Of a stretch of DNA of 64,000 bases, positions 24,171 through 35,595 are shown one piece after another (the stretch's first letter is position 1; the number at the start of each line of letters is the position of its first letter). This stretch comes from Symsagittifera roscoffensis. Its lineage: Eukaryota; Xenacoelomorpha; Acoela; Convolutidae. Below the pieces are notes generated by a model. The model ran no database searches. It was given only the letters and a program-made list of their open reading frames with translations, and was not told the origin of the DNA. The position numbers and the translations under genes were made by a program. The DNA lies in NCBI RefSeq assembly GCF_963678635.1, contig NC_087064.1, forward strand, positions 742,001 to 806,000, read 5' to 3'.

Positions 24171-24600
24171 ACTCTTTTCACTTCCACCTACCAAAGGGGC
24201 AGCTCATATTCTGATTGGTAGATTAGATCACTTGTTTTACTTCCACCTACCAAAGAGGAAGCTCAAGTTCTGATTGGTAGATAAGATCACTTGTTTCACT
24301 TCCATCTACCAAAGAGGCAGCTCAAGTTCTGATTGGTAGATTAGATCATTTGTTTCACTCCACCTACCAAAGAGGCATCTCAACTTCTGATTGGTTGATT
24401 AGATCACTTGTTTCACTTCCGCCTAACAAAGAGGCAGCTCAACTTCTGATTAGTAGATTAGATCACTGGTTTCACTTCCACCTACCAAAGAGGCAGCTCA
24501 GGTTCTGATTGGTAGATTAGATCACTTGTTTCACTCCCACCACCCAAAGAGGCAGCTCAACTTCTGATTGGTAGAATAGATCACTTGTTTCACTTCCACT

Positions 24601-26130
24601 TACCAAAGAGGCAGCTCAAGTTCTGATTGGTAGGTTAGATCACTTGTTTCACTTCCACCTACCAAAGAGGTAGCTCAACTTCTGATTGGTAGATTAGATC
24701 ACTCTTTTCACTTCCACCTACCAAAGGGGCAGCTCAAGTTCTGATTGGTAGATTAGATCACTTGTTTTACTTCCACCTACCAAAAAGGAAGCTCAAGTTC
24801 TGATTGGTAGATAAGATCACTTGTTTCACTTCCATCTACCAAAGAGGCAGCTCAAGTTCTGATTTGTAGATTAAATCACTTGTTTCACTTCCACCTACCA
24901 AAGAAGCAGCTCAAGTTCTGATTGGTAGATAAGATCACCTGTTTCACTTCCACCTACCAAAGAGGCAGCTCAAGTTCTGATTGGTAGATTAGATCACTTG
25001 TTTCACTTCCGCCTACCAAAGAGGCAGCTCAACTTCTGATTAGTAGATTAGATAACTGGTTTCACTTCCACCTACCAAAGAGGCAGCTCAGGTTCTGATT
25101 GGTAGACTAGATCACTTGTTTCACTTCCACCACCCAAAGAGGCAGCTCAACTTCTGATTGGTAGATTAGATCATTTGTTTCACTCCACCTACCAAAGAGG
25201 CATCTCAACGTCTGATTGGTTGATTAGATCACTTGTTTCACTTCCATCTATCAAAGAGGCAGCTCAAGTTCTGATTGGTAGATTAGATCACTTGTTTCAT
25301 TTCCAACTACCAAAGAGGCAGCTCAACTTCTGATTGGTAGATTAGAACACTTGTTTCACTTCCACCTACCAAAGAGGCAGCTCAAGTTCTGATTGGTAGG
25401 TTAGATCACTTGTTTCACTTCCACCTACCAAAGAGGTAGCTCAACTTCTGATTGGTAGATTAGATCACTCTTTTCACTTCCACCTACCAAAGGGGCAGCT
25501 CAAGTTCTGATTGATAGATTAGATCACTTGTTTTACTTCCACCTACCAAAAAGGAAGCTCAAGTTCTGATTGGTAGATAAGATCACTTGTTTCACTTCCA
25601 TCTACCAAAGAGGCAGCTCAAGTTCTGATTTGTAGATTAAATCACTTGTTTCACTTCCACCTACCAAAGAAGCAGCTCAAGTTCTGATTGGTAGATAAGA
25701 TCACCTGTTTCACTTCCACCTACCAAAGAGGCAGCTCAAGTTCTGATTGGTAGATTAGATCACTTGTTTCACTTCCGCCTACCAAAGAGGCAGCTCAACT
25801 TCTGATTAGTAGATTAGATCACTGGTTTCACTTCCACCTACCAAAGAGGCAGCTCAGGTTCTGATTGGTAGACTAGATCACTTGTTTCACTTCCACCACC
25901 CAAAGAGGCAGCTCAACTTCTGATTGGTAGATTAGATCATTTGTTTCACTCCACCTACCAAAGATGCATCTCAACTTCTGATTGGTTGATTAGATCACTT
26001 GTTTCACTTCCACCTATCAAAGAAGCAGCTCAAGTTCTGATTGGTAGATTAGATCACTTGTTTCATTTCCAACTACCAAAGAGGCAGCTCAACTTCTGAT
26101 TGGTAGATTAGATCACTTGTTTCACTTCCA
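24601..26130. repeat. 766-bp (13-mer) tandem duplication
   Basis: ACTCTTTTCAC at 24701/25467 and GGTAGACTAG at 25101/25867 give a constant 766-bp offset (thirteen monomers less one base). Copies are about 24,601-25,366 and 25,367-26,130. Both share AAGAAGCAGCTC, CTTCCGCC, GATTAGTAG, CCACCACCC, CACTCCACC and CATTTCCAACTACC in the same order. The second copy runs into the next domain. Confidence 0.8.
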
Positions 26131-28475
26131 CCTACCAAAGAGGCAGCTCAAGTTCTGATTGGTAGACTAGATCACTTGTTTCACTTCCACCTACCAAAGA
26201 GGCAGCTCCATTTCTGATTGGTAGATTAGATCACTTGTTTCACTCCACCTACCAAAGAGGCAGCTCAGCTTCTGATTGGTAGATTAGATCACTTGTTTCA
26301 CTTCCACCTACCAAAGAAGCAGCTCAAGTTCTGATTGGTAGATTATAACACTTGTTTCCCTTCCACCTAACGAAGAAGCAGCTCAAGTTCTGATTGGCAG
26401 ATCAGATCAATTGTTTCACTTCCAACTACCAAAGAGGCAGCTCAACTTCTGATTGGTAGATTAGATCACTTGTTTCACTTCCACCTACCAAAGAGACAGC
26501 TCAAGTTCTGATTGGTAGATTAGATCACTTTTTCACTCCTCCTACCAAAGAGGCAGCTCAACTTCTGATTGGTAGTTTAGATCATTTGAATCACTTCCAC
26601 CTACCAAAAAGGCAAATCAAGTTCTGATTGGTAGATTAGATCACTTGTTTCAATTCCAACTACCAAAGAGGCAGCTCAAATTCCGATTGGTAGACTAGAT
26701 CACCTGTTTCATTTCCACCAACCAAAGAGGCAGCTCAAGTTCTGATTGCTAGATTAGATCACTTGTTTCACTTCCACCTACCAAAGTGGCAGCTCAACTT
26801 ATGATTGGTAGATCAGATCACTTGTTTCACTTGCACCTACCAAAGAGGCAGCTCAAGTTCTGATTGGTAGATTAGATCACTTGTTTCACTTCCACCTACC
26901 AAAGAGGCAGCTCAAGTTCTGATTGGTAGATTAGATCACTTGTTTCACTTCCACCTACCAAAGTGGCAGCTCAACTTCTGATTGGTAGCTTAGATCACTT
27001 GTTTCACTTCCACCTACCAAAGTGGCAGCTCAACTTCTGATTGGTAGATTAGATCACTTGTTTCACTTCCACCTATCAAGGAGGCAGCTCAAGTTCTGCT
27101 TGGTAGAGTAGATCACTTGTTTCACTTCCACCCTCCAAAGAAGCAGCTCGCTTCTGATTGGTAGATTAGATCACCTGTTTCACTTCCAACTACCAATGAC
27201 GCAGGTCAAGGTCTGATTGGTAGATTAGATCACTTGTTTCACTTCCACCTATCAAAGAGGCAGCTCAAGTTCTGATTGGTAGATTAGATCATTTGTTTCA
27301 TTCCCAACTACCAAAGAGGCAGCTCAACTTCTGATTGGTAGATTAGATCACTTGTTTCACTTCCACCTACCAAAGAGGCAGCTCAAGTTCTGATTGGTAG
27401 ACTAGATCACTTGTTTCACTTCCACCTACCAAAGAGGCAGCTCAACTTCTGATTGGTAGATTAGATCACTTGTTTCACTCCACCTACCAAAGAGGCAGCT
27501 CAGCTTCTGATTGGTAGATTAGATCACTTGTTTCACTTCCACCTACCAAAGAAGCAGCTCAAGTTCTGATTGGTAGATTATAACACTTGTTTCCCTTCCA
27601 CCTAACGAAGAAGCAGCTCAAGTTCTGATTGGCAGATCAGATCAATTGTTTCACTTCCACCTACCAAAGAGGCAGCTCAACTTCTGATTGGTAGATTAGA
27701 TCACTTGTTTCACTTCCACCTACCAAAGAGACAGCTCAAGTTCTGATTGGTAGATTAGATCACTTTTTCACTCCTCCTACCAAAGAGGCAGCTCAACTTC
27801 TGATTGGTAGTTTAGATCATTTGAATCACTTCCACCTACCAAAAAGGCAAATCAAGTTCTGATTGGTAGATTAGATCACTTGTTTCACTTCCAACCACCA
27901 AAGAGGCAGCTCAAATTCCGATTGGTAGACTAGATCACCTGTTTCATTTCCACCAACCAAAGAGGCAGCTCAAGTTCTGATTGGTAGATTAGATCACTTG
28001 TTTCACTTCCACCTACCAAAGTGGCAGCTCAACTTCTGATTGGTAGATCAGATCACTTGTTTCACTTCCACCTACCAAAGAGGCAGCTCAAGTTCTGATT
28101 GGTAGATTAGATCACTTGTTTCACTTCCACCTACCAAAGAGGCAGCTCAAGTTCTGATTGGTAGATTAGATCACTTGTTTCACTTCCACCTACCAAAGTG
28201 GCAGCTCAACTTCTGATTGGTAGCTTAGATCACTTGTTTCACTTCCACCTACCAAAGTCGCAGCTCAACTTCTGATTGGTAGATTAGATCACTTGTTTCA
28301 CTTCCACCTATCAAAGAGGCAGCTCAATTTCTGCTTGGTAGAGTAGATCACTTGTTTCACTTCCACCCTCACAAGAAGCAGCTTGCTTCTGATTGGTAGA
28401 TTAGATCACCTGTTTCACTTCCAACTACCAATGACGCAGGTCAAGGTCTGATTGGTAGATTATATCCTTTGTTTC
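26005..28475. repeat. Domain 6: 1,235-bp (21-mer) tandem duplication
   Basis: GATTATAACAC lies at 26341/27576, the CCAACTACCAATGACG variant at 27188/28423 and the CAACTACC region at 26061/27296, all 1,235 bp apart. Copies are about 26,005-27,239 and 27,240-28,475. The unit includes rare monomers: TTTCCCTTCCACCTAACG, GGCAGATCAGATCAATTG, CACTTTTTCACTCCTCC, GGCAAATCAAG and AAAGTGGCAGC. The first B-class monomer (ACCAATGACGCAGG) of the window appears at the end of each copy, leading into domain 7. Confidence 0.85.
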
Positions 28476-29299
28476 ACTTCCACCCACCGAAGAGGCAGCT
28501 CAAGTTCTGATTGGTAGAGTAGATCACTTGTTTCACTTCCACCCTCCAAAGAGGCAGCTCGCTTCTGATTGGTAGATTAGATCAACTGTTTCACTTCCAC
28601 CTACCAAAGTGGCAGCTCAACTTCTGATTGGTAGCTTAGATCACTTGTTTCACTTCCACCTACCAAAGTGGCAGCTCAACTTCTGATTGGTAGATTAGAT
28701 TACTTGTTTCACTTCCACCTATCAAAGAGGCAGCTCAATTTCTGCTTGGTAGAGTAGATCACTTGTTTCACTTCCACCCTCCAAAGAAGCAGCTCGCTTC
28801 TGATTGGTAGATTAGATCACCTGTTTCACTTCCAACTACCAATGACGCAGGTCAAGGTCTGATTGGTAGATTAGATCCTTTGTTTCACTTCCACCCACCG
28901 AAGAGGCAGCTCAAGTTCTGATTGGTAGAGTAGATCACTTGTTTCACTTCCACCCTCCAAAGAGGCAGCTCGCTTCTGATTGGTAGATTAGATCACCTGT
29001 TTCACTTCCACCTACCAATGACGCAGGTCAAGGTCTGATTGGTAGATTAGATCATTTGTTTCACTTCCACCTACCGAAGAGGCAGCTCAAGTTCTGATTG
29101 GTAGATTAGATCACTTGTTTCACTTCCACCTACCAAAGAGGCAGCTAAACTTCTGATTGGTAGATTAGATCACTTTTTTCACTCCACCGACCAAAGAGGC
29201 TGCTTATCTTCTGATTGGTTGATTAGATCACTTGAATCACTTCCACCTACCAAAGCGGCAGCTCAAGTTCTGATTGGTAGATAAGATCACTTGTTTCAC

Positions 29300-31061
29300 T
29301 TCCATCTACCAAAGAGGCAGCTCAAGTTCTGATTTGTAGATTAAATCACTTGTTTCACTTCCACCTACCAAAGAGGCAGCTCAAGTTCTGATTGGTAGAG
29401 TAGATCACCTGTTTCACTTCCACCTACCAAAGAGGCAGCTCAAGTTCTGATTGGTAGATTAGATCACTTGTTTCTTTTCCACCTACCAAAGTGGCAGCTG
29501 AACTTCTGATTGGTAGAGTAATTACTTGTTTCACTTCCACCCTCCAAAGAGGCAGCTCGCTTCTGATTGGTAGATTAGATCACCTGTTTCACTTCCACCT
29601 ACCAATGACGCAGGTCAAGGTCTGATTGGTAGATTAGATCATTTATTTCACTTCCACCTACCGAAGAGGCAGCTCAAGTTCTGATTGGCAGATTAGATCA
29701 CTTGTTTCACTTCCACCCTCCAAAGAGGCAGCTCGCTTCTGATTGGTAGATTAGATCACCTGTTTCACTTCCACCTGCCAATGACTCAGGTCAAGGTCTG
29801 ATTGGTAGATTAGATCATTTGTTTCACTTCCACCCTCCAAAGAGGCAGCTCGCTTCTGATTGGTAGATTAGATCACTTTTTTTCACTCCACCGACCAAAG
29901 AGGCTGCCTAACTTCTGATTGGTTGATTAGATCACTTGAATCACTTCCACCTACCAAAGCGGCAGCTCAAGTTCTGATTGGTAGATAAGATCACTTGTTT
30001 CACTTCCATCTACCAAAGAGGCAGCTCAAGTTCTGATTTCTAGATTAAATCACTTGTTTCACTTCCACCTACCAAAAAGGCAGCTCAAGTTCTGATTGGT
30101 AGAGTAGATCACTTGTTTCACTTCCACCTACCAAAGAGGCAGCTCAAGTTCTGATTGGTAGATTAGATCACTTGTTTCACTTCCATCTACCAAAGAGGCA
30201 GCTCAAGTTCTGATTTGTAGATTAAATCACTTGTTTCACTTCCACCTACCAAAGAGGCAGCTCAAGTTCTGATTGGTAGAGTAGATCACCTGTTTCACTT
30301 CCACCTACCAAAGAGGCAGCTCAAGTTCTGATTGGTAGATTAGATCACTTGTTTCACTTCCACCTACCAAAGTGGCAGCTGAACTTCTGATTGGTAGAGT
30401 AATTACTTGTTTCACTTCCACCCTCCAAAGAGGCAGCTCGCTTCTGATTGGTAGATTAGATCACCTGTTTCACTTCCACCTACCAATGACGCAGGTCAAG
30501 GTCTGATTGGTAGATTAGATCATTTATTTCACTTCCACCTACCGAAGAGGCAGCTCAAGTTCTGATTGGCAGATTAGATCACTTGTTTCACTTCCACCCT
30601 CCAAAGAGGCAGCTCGCTTCTGATTGGTAGATTAGATCACCTGTTTCACTTCCACCTGCCAATGACTCAGGTCAAGGTCTGATTGGTAGATTAGATCATT
30701 TGTTTCACTTCCACCCTCCAAAGAGGCAGCTCGCTTCTGATTGGTAGATTAGATCACTTTTTTTCACTCCACCGACCAAAGAGGCTGCCTAACTTCTGAT
30801 TGGTTGATTAGATCACTTGAATCACTTCCACCTACCAAAGCGGCAGCTCAAGTTCTGATTGGTAGATAAGATCACTTGTTTCACTTCCATCTACCAAAGA
30901 GGCAGCTCAAGTTCTGATTTCTAGATTAAATCACTTGTTTCACTTCCACCTACCAAAAAGGCAGCTCAAGTTCTGATTGGTAGAGTAGATCACTTGTTTC
31001 ACTTCCACCTACCAAAGAGGCAGCTCAAGTTCTGATTGGTAGATTAGATCACTTGTTTCAC
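29300..31061. repeat. 881-bp (15-mer) tandem duplication
   Basis: CCGACCAAAGAGG at 29891/30772 and GTGGCAGCTGAAC at 29491/30372 are both 881 bp apart (fifteen monomers less four bases). Copies are about 29,300-30,180 and 30,181-31,061. Shared rare states, such as GAGTAATTACTTG, TGCCAATGACTCAGG and GATTTCTAGATT, make the copies nearly identical, so this is a recent event. Confidence 0.85.
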
Positions 31062-31650
31062 TTCCACCTACCAAAGTGGCAGCTCAACTTCTGATTGGTA
31101 GAGTAGATCACTTGTTTCACTTCCACCCACCAAAGAGGCAGCTCGCTTCTGATTGATAGATTAGATCACCTGTTTCACTTCCACCTACCAATGACGCAGG
31201 TCAAGGTCTGATTGGTAGATTAGATCATTTGTTTCACTTCCACCTACTGAAGAGGCAGCTCATGTTCTGATTGGTAGATTAGATCACTTGTTTCACTTCC
31301 ACCCTCCAAAGAGGCAGCTCGCTTCTGATTGGTAGATTAGATCACCTGTTTCACTTCCACCTACCAATGACGCAAGTCAAGGTCTGATTGGTAGATTAGA
31401 TCATTTGTTTCGCTTCCACCCTCCAAAGAGGCAGCTCGCTTCTGATTGGTAGATTAGATCACCTGTTTCACTTCCACCTACCAATGACCATGTCAAGGTC
31501 TGATTGGTAGATTAGATCATTTGTTTCACTTCCACCTACCGAAGAGGCAGCTCAAGTTCTGATTGGTAGATTACATCACTTGTTTCACTTCCACCTACCA
31601 AAGAGGCAGCTAAACTTCTGATTGGTAGATTAGATCACTTTTTTCACTTC
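30772..31650. repeat. Block repeated 3,989 bp downstream (at about 34,761-35,640)
   Basis: CCGACC at 30772 and 34761, and GCAAGTCAAGG at about 31372 and 35361, show a constant 3,989-bp offset. The block includes GATTTCTAG, GTGGCAGCTCAAC, CACCCACC, GCAAGTCAAGG, TTCGCTTCC and GGCAGCTAAAC monomers in the same order. The intervening sequence is not part of the copy, so this is a dispersed duplicate within the array, or the edges of a larger unit of about 4 kb. Confidence 0.75.
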
Positions 31651-31711
31651 ACGGACCAAAGAGGCTGCTTAACTTCTGATTGGTTGATTAGATCACTTGA
31701 ATCACTTCCAC

Positions 31712-31770
31712 CCTCCAAAGAGGCAGGTCAAGGTCTGATTGGTAGATTAGATCACCTGTTTCACTTCCAC
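31712..31770. repeat. Chimeric A/B monomer
   Basis: The 5' part is class A (CCTCCAAAGAGGCAG) and the 3' part class B (GTCAAGGTCTG), joined in the GGCAG region near 31,725. A related hybrid at 32,123 has CCTCC joined to AATGACGCAGG. Both keep the monomer register, as expected for homologous exchange. Confidence 0.75.
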
Positions 31771-32768
31771 CTACCAATGACGCAAGTCAAGGTCTGATTG
31801 GTAGATTAGATCATTTGTTTCGCTTCCACCCTCCAAAGAGGCAGCTCGCTTCTGATTGGTAGATTAGATCACCTGTTTCACTTCCACCTACCAATGACGC
31901 AGGTCAAGGTCTGATTGGTAGATTAGATCATTTGTTTCACTTCCACCTACCGAACAGGCAGCTCAAGTTCTGATTGGTAGATAACATCACTTGTTTCACC
32001 TCCACCTACCAAAGAGGCAGCTAAACTTCTGATTGGTAGATTAGATCACTTTTTTCACTTCACGGACCAAAGAGGCTGCTTAACTTCTGATTGGTTGATT
32101 AGATCACTTGAATCACTTCCGCCCTCCAATGACGCAGGTCAAGGTCTGATTGGTAGATTAGATCATTTGTTTCACTTCCACCTACCGAAGAGGCAGCTCA
32201 AGTTCTGATTGGTAGATTACATCACTTGTTTCACTTCCACCTACCAAAGAGGCAGCTAAACTTCTGATTGGTAGATTAGATCACTTTTTTCACTTCACCG
32301 ACCAAAGAGGCTGCTTAACTTCTGATTGGTTGATTAGATCACCTATTTCACTTCCACCTACCAATGACGCAGGTCAAGGTCTGATTGGTAGATTAGATCA
32401 TTTGTTTCACTTCCACCTACCCAAGAGGCAGCTCATGTTCTGATTGGTAGATTAGATCACTTGTTTCTTTTCCACCCTCCAAAGAGGCAGCTCGCTTCTG
32501 ATTGGTAGATTAGATCACCTGTTTCACTTCCACCTACCAATGACGCAGGTCAAGGTCTGATTGGTAGAGTAGATCACTTGTTTCACTTCCACCCTCCAAA
32601 GAGACAGCTCGCTTCTGATTGATAGATTAGATCACCTATTTCACTTCCACCTACCAATGACGCAGGTCAAGGTCTGATTGGTAGATTAGATCATTTGTTT
32701 CACTTCCACCTACCGAAGAGGCAGCTCATGTTCTGATTGGTAGATTAGATCACTTGTTTCCCTTCCAC

Positions 32769-33296
32769 CCTCCAAAGAGGCAGCTCGCTTCTGATTGGTA
32801 GATTAGATCACCTGTTTCACTTCCACCTACCAATGACGCAGGTCAAGGTCTGATTGGTAGATTAGATCATTTATTTCACTTCCACCTACCGAAGAGGCAG
32901 CTCAAGTTCTGATTGGTAGATTAGATCACTTGTTTCACTTCCACCCTCCAAAGAGGCAGCTCGCTTCTGATTGGTAGATTAGATCACCTGTTTCACTTCC
33001 ACCTACCAATGACGCAGGTCAAGGTCTGATTGGTAGATTAGATCATTTATTTCACTTCCACCTACCGAAGAGGCAGCTCAAGTTCTGATTGGTAGATTAG
33101 ATCACTTGTTTCACTTCCACCCTCCAAAGAGGCAGCTCGCTTCTGATTGGTAGATTAGATCACCTGTTTCACTTCCACCTACCAATGACGCAGGTCAAGG
33201 TCTGATTGGTAGATTAGATCATTTATTTCACTTCCACCTACCGAAGAGGCAGCTCAAGTTCTGATTGGTAGATTAGATCACTTGTTTCACTTCCAC
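32769..33296. repeat. 176-bp A-B-C trimer HOR, three consecutive copies
   Basis: Units are 32769-32944, 32945-33120 and 33121-33296, each exactly 176 bp, followed by a further A-B. In the second unit A is 32945-33002 (58 bp), B 33003-33061 and C 33062-33120. The copies are almost identical. ABC trimers with small changes (CATG in C, GAGACAGC in A, CCTATTTC) continue on both sides, with GAGACAGCTCGC at 32601, 33422 and 33715. A 176-bp period is close to a common nucleosome repeat length; functional meaning is inference. Confidence 0.88.
32827..32860. other. Extended dyad in a class B monomer
   Basis: Class B changes CTACCAAAG to CTACCAATG, lengthening the perfect dyad to 8 bp: CTACCAAT (32827-32834) and ATTGGTAG (32853-32860) with an 18-bp spacer. 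A further A-T pair follows after one mismatch. Class A neighbours (CCTCCAA) and class C neighbours (CTACCGA) have a weakened left arm, so in the trimer only every third monomer keeps a strong dyad. Confidence 0.7.
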
Positions 33297-35595
33297 CCTC
33301 CAAAGAGGCAGCTCGCTTCTGATTGGTAGATTAGATCACCTGTTTCACTTCCACCTACCAATGACGCAGGTCAAGGTCTGATTGGTAGAGTAGATCACTT
33401 GTTTCACTTCCACCCTCCAAAGAGACAGCTCGCTTCTGATTGATAGATTAGATCACCTATTTCACTTCCACCTACCAATGACGCAGGTCAAGGTCTGATT
33501 GGTAGATTAGATCATTTGTTTCACTTCCACCTACCGAAGAGGCAGCTCATGTTCTGATTGGTAGATTAGATCACTTGTTTCCCTTCCACCCTCCAAAGAG
33601 GCAGCTCGCTTCTGATTGGTAGATTAGATCACCTGTTTCACTTCCACCTACCAATGACGCAGGTCAAGGTCTGATTGGTAGAGTAGATCACTTGTTTCAC
33701 TTCCACCCTCCAAAGAGACAGCTCGCTTCTGATTGATAGATTAGATCACCTATTTCACTTCCACCTACCAATGACGCAGGTCAAGGTCTGATTGGTAGAT
33801 TAGATCATTTGTTTCACTTCCACCTACCGAAGAGGCAGCTCAAGTTCTGATTGGTAGATTAGATCACTTGTTTCACTTCCACCCTCCAAAGAGGCAGCTC
33901 GCTTCTGATTGGTAGATTAGATCACCTGTTTCACTTCCACCTACCAATGACGCAGGTCAAGGTCTGATTGGTAGATTAGATCATTTATTTCACTTCCACC
34001 TACCGAAGAGGCAGCTCAAGTTCTGATTGGTAGATTAGATCACTTGTTTCACTTCCACCCTCCAAAGAGGCAGCTCGCTTCTGATTGGTAGATTAGATCA
34101 CCTGTTTCACTTCCACCTGCCAATGACTCAGGTCAAGGTCTGATTGGTAGATTAGATCATTTGTTTCACTTCCACCCTCCAAAGAGGCAGCTCGCTTCTG
34201 ATTGGTAGATTAGATCACTTTTTTTCACTCCACCGACCAAAGAGGCTGCCTAACTTCTGATTGGTTGATTAGATCACTTGAATCACTTCCACCTACCAAA
34301 GCGGCAGCTCAAGTTCTGATTGGTAGATAAGATCACTTGTTTCACCTCCATCTACCAAAGAGGCAGCTCAAGTTCTGATTTGTAGATTAAATCACTTGTT
34401 TCACTTCCACCCACCAAAGAGGCAGCTCGCTTCTGATTGGTAGATTAGATCACCTGTTTCACTTCCACCTACCAATGACGCACGTCAAGGTCTGATTGGT
34501 AGATTAGATCATTTGTTTCACTTCCACCTACCGAAGAGGCAGCTCAAGTTCTGATTGGTAGATTACATCACTTGTTTCACTTCCACCTACCAAAGAGGCA
34601 GCTCAAGTTCTGATTGGTAGATTAGATCACTTGTTTCACTTCCACCTACCAAAGTGGCAGCTCAACTTCTGATTGGTAGAGTAGATCACTTGTTTCACTT
34701 CCACCCACCAAAGAGGCAGCTCGCTTCTGATTGATAGATTAGATCACCTATTTCACTCCACCGACCAAAGAGGCTGCCTAATTTTTGATTGGTTGATTAG
34801 ATCACTTGAATCACTTCCACCTACCAAAGCGGCAGCTCAAGTTCTGATTGGTAGATAAGATCACTTGTTTCACTTCCATCTACCAAAGAGGCAGCTCAAG
34901 TTCTGATTTCTAGATTAAATCACTTGTTTCACTTCCACCTACCAAAAAGGCAGCTCAAGTTCTGATTGGTAGAGTAGATCACTTGTTTCACTTCCACCTA
35001 CCAAAGAGGCAGCTCAAGTTCTGATTGGTAGATTAGATCACTTGTTTCACTTCCACCTACCAAAGTGGCAGCTCAACTTCTGATTGGTAGAGTAGATCAC
35101 TTGTTTCACTTCCACCCACCAAAGAGGCAGCTCGCTTCTGATTGATAGATTAGATCACCTGTTTCACTTCCACCTACCAATGACGCAGGTCAAGGTCTGA
35201 TTGGTAGATTAGATCATTTGTTTCACTTCCACCTACCGAAGAGGCAGCTCATGTTCTGATTGGTAGATTAGATCACTTGTTTCACTTCCACCCTCCAAAG
35301 AGGCAGCTCGCTTCTGATTGGTAGATTAGATCACCTGTTTCACTTCCACCTACCAATGACGCAAGTCAAGGTCTGATTGGTAGATTAGATCATTTGTTTC
35401 GCTTCCACCCTCCAAAGAGGCAGCTCGCTTCTGATTGGTAGATTAGATCACCTGTTTCACTTCCACCTACCAATGACGCAGGTCAAGGTCTGATTGGTAG
35501 ATTAGATCATTTGTTTCACTTCCACCTACCGAAGAGGCAGCTCAAGTTCTGATTGGTAGATTACATCACTTGTTTCACTTCCACCTACCAAAGAG

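Larger units (their letters stand above)
19981..26004. repeat. Domain 5: CACCACCC / ACTCTTTTCAC family
   Basis: Marker monomers are CCACCACCCAAAG, TTGTCTCACTTCC, GATCACTCTTTTCAC, AAAGAGGAAGCTC, GATTAGTAGATTAG and GATCACTGGTTTC. TTGTCTCAC lies at 20316, 21908 and 22262 (1,592 and 354 bp). ACTCTTTTCAC lies at 22437, 23086, 24171, 24701 and 25467 (649, 1,085, 530 and 766 bp), with an ACTCCTTTCAC relative at 20491. The segments are therefore copies of one another with different numbers of monomers lost. Confidence 0.78.
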
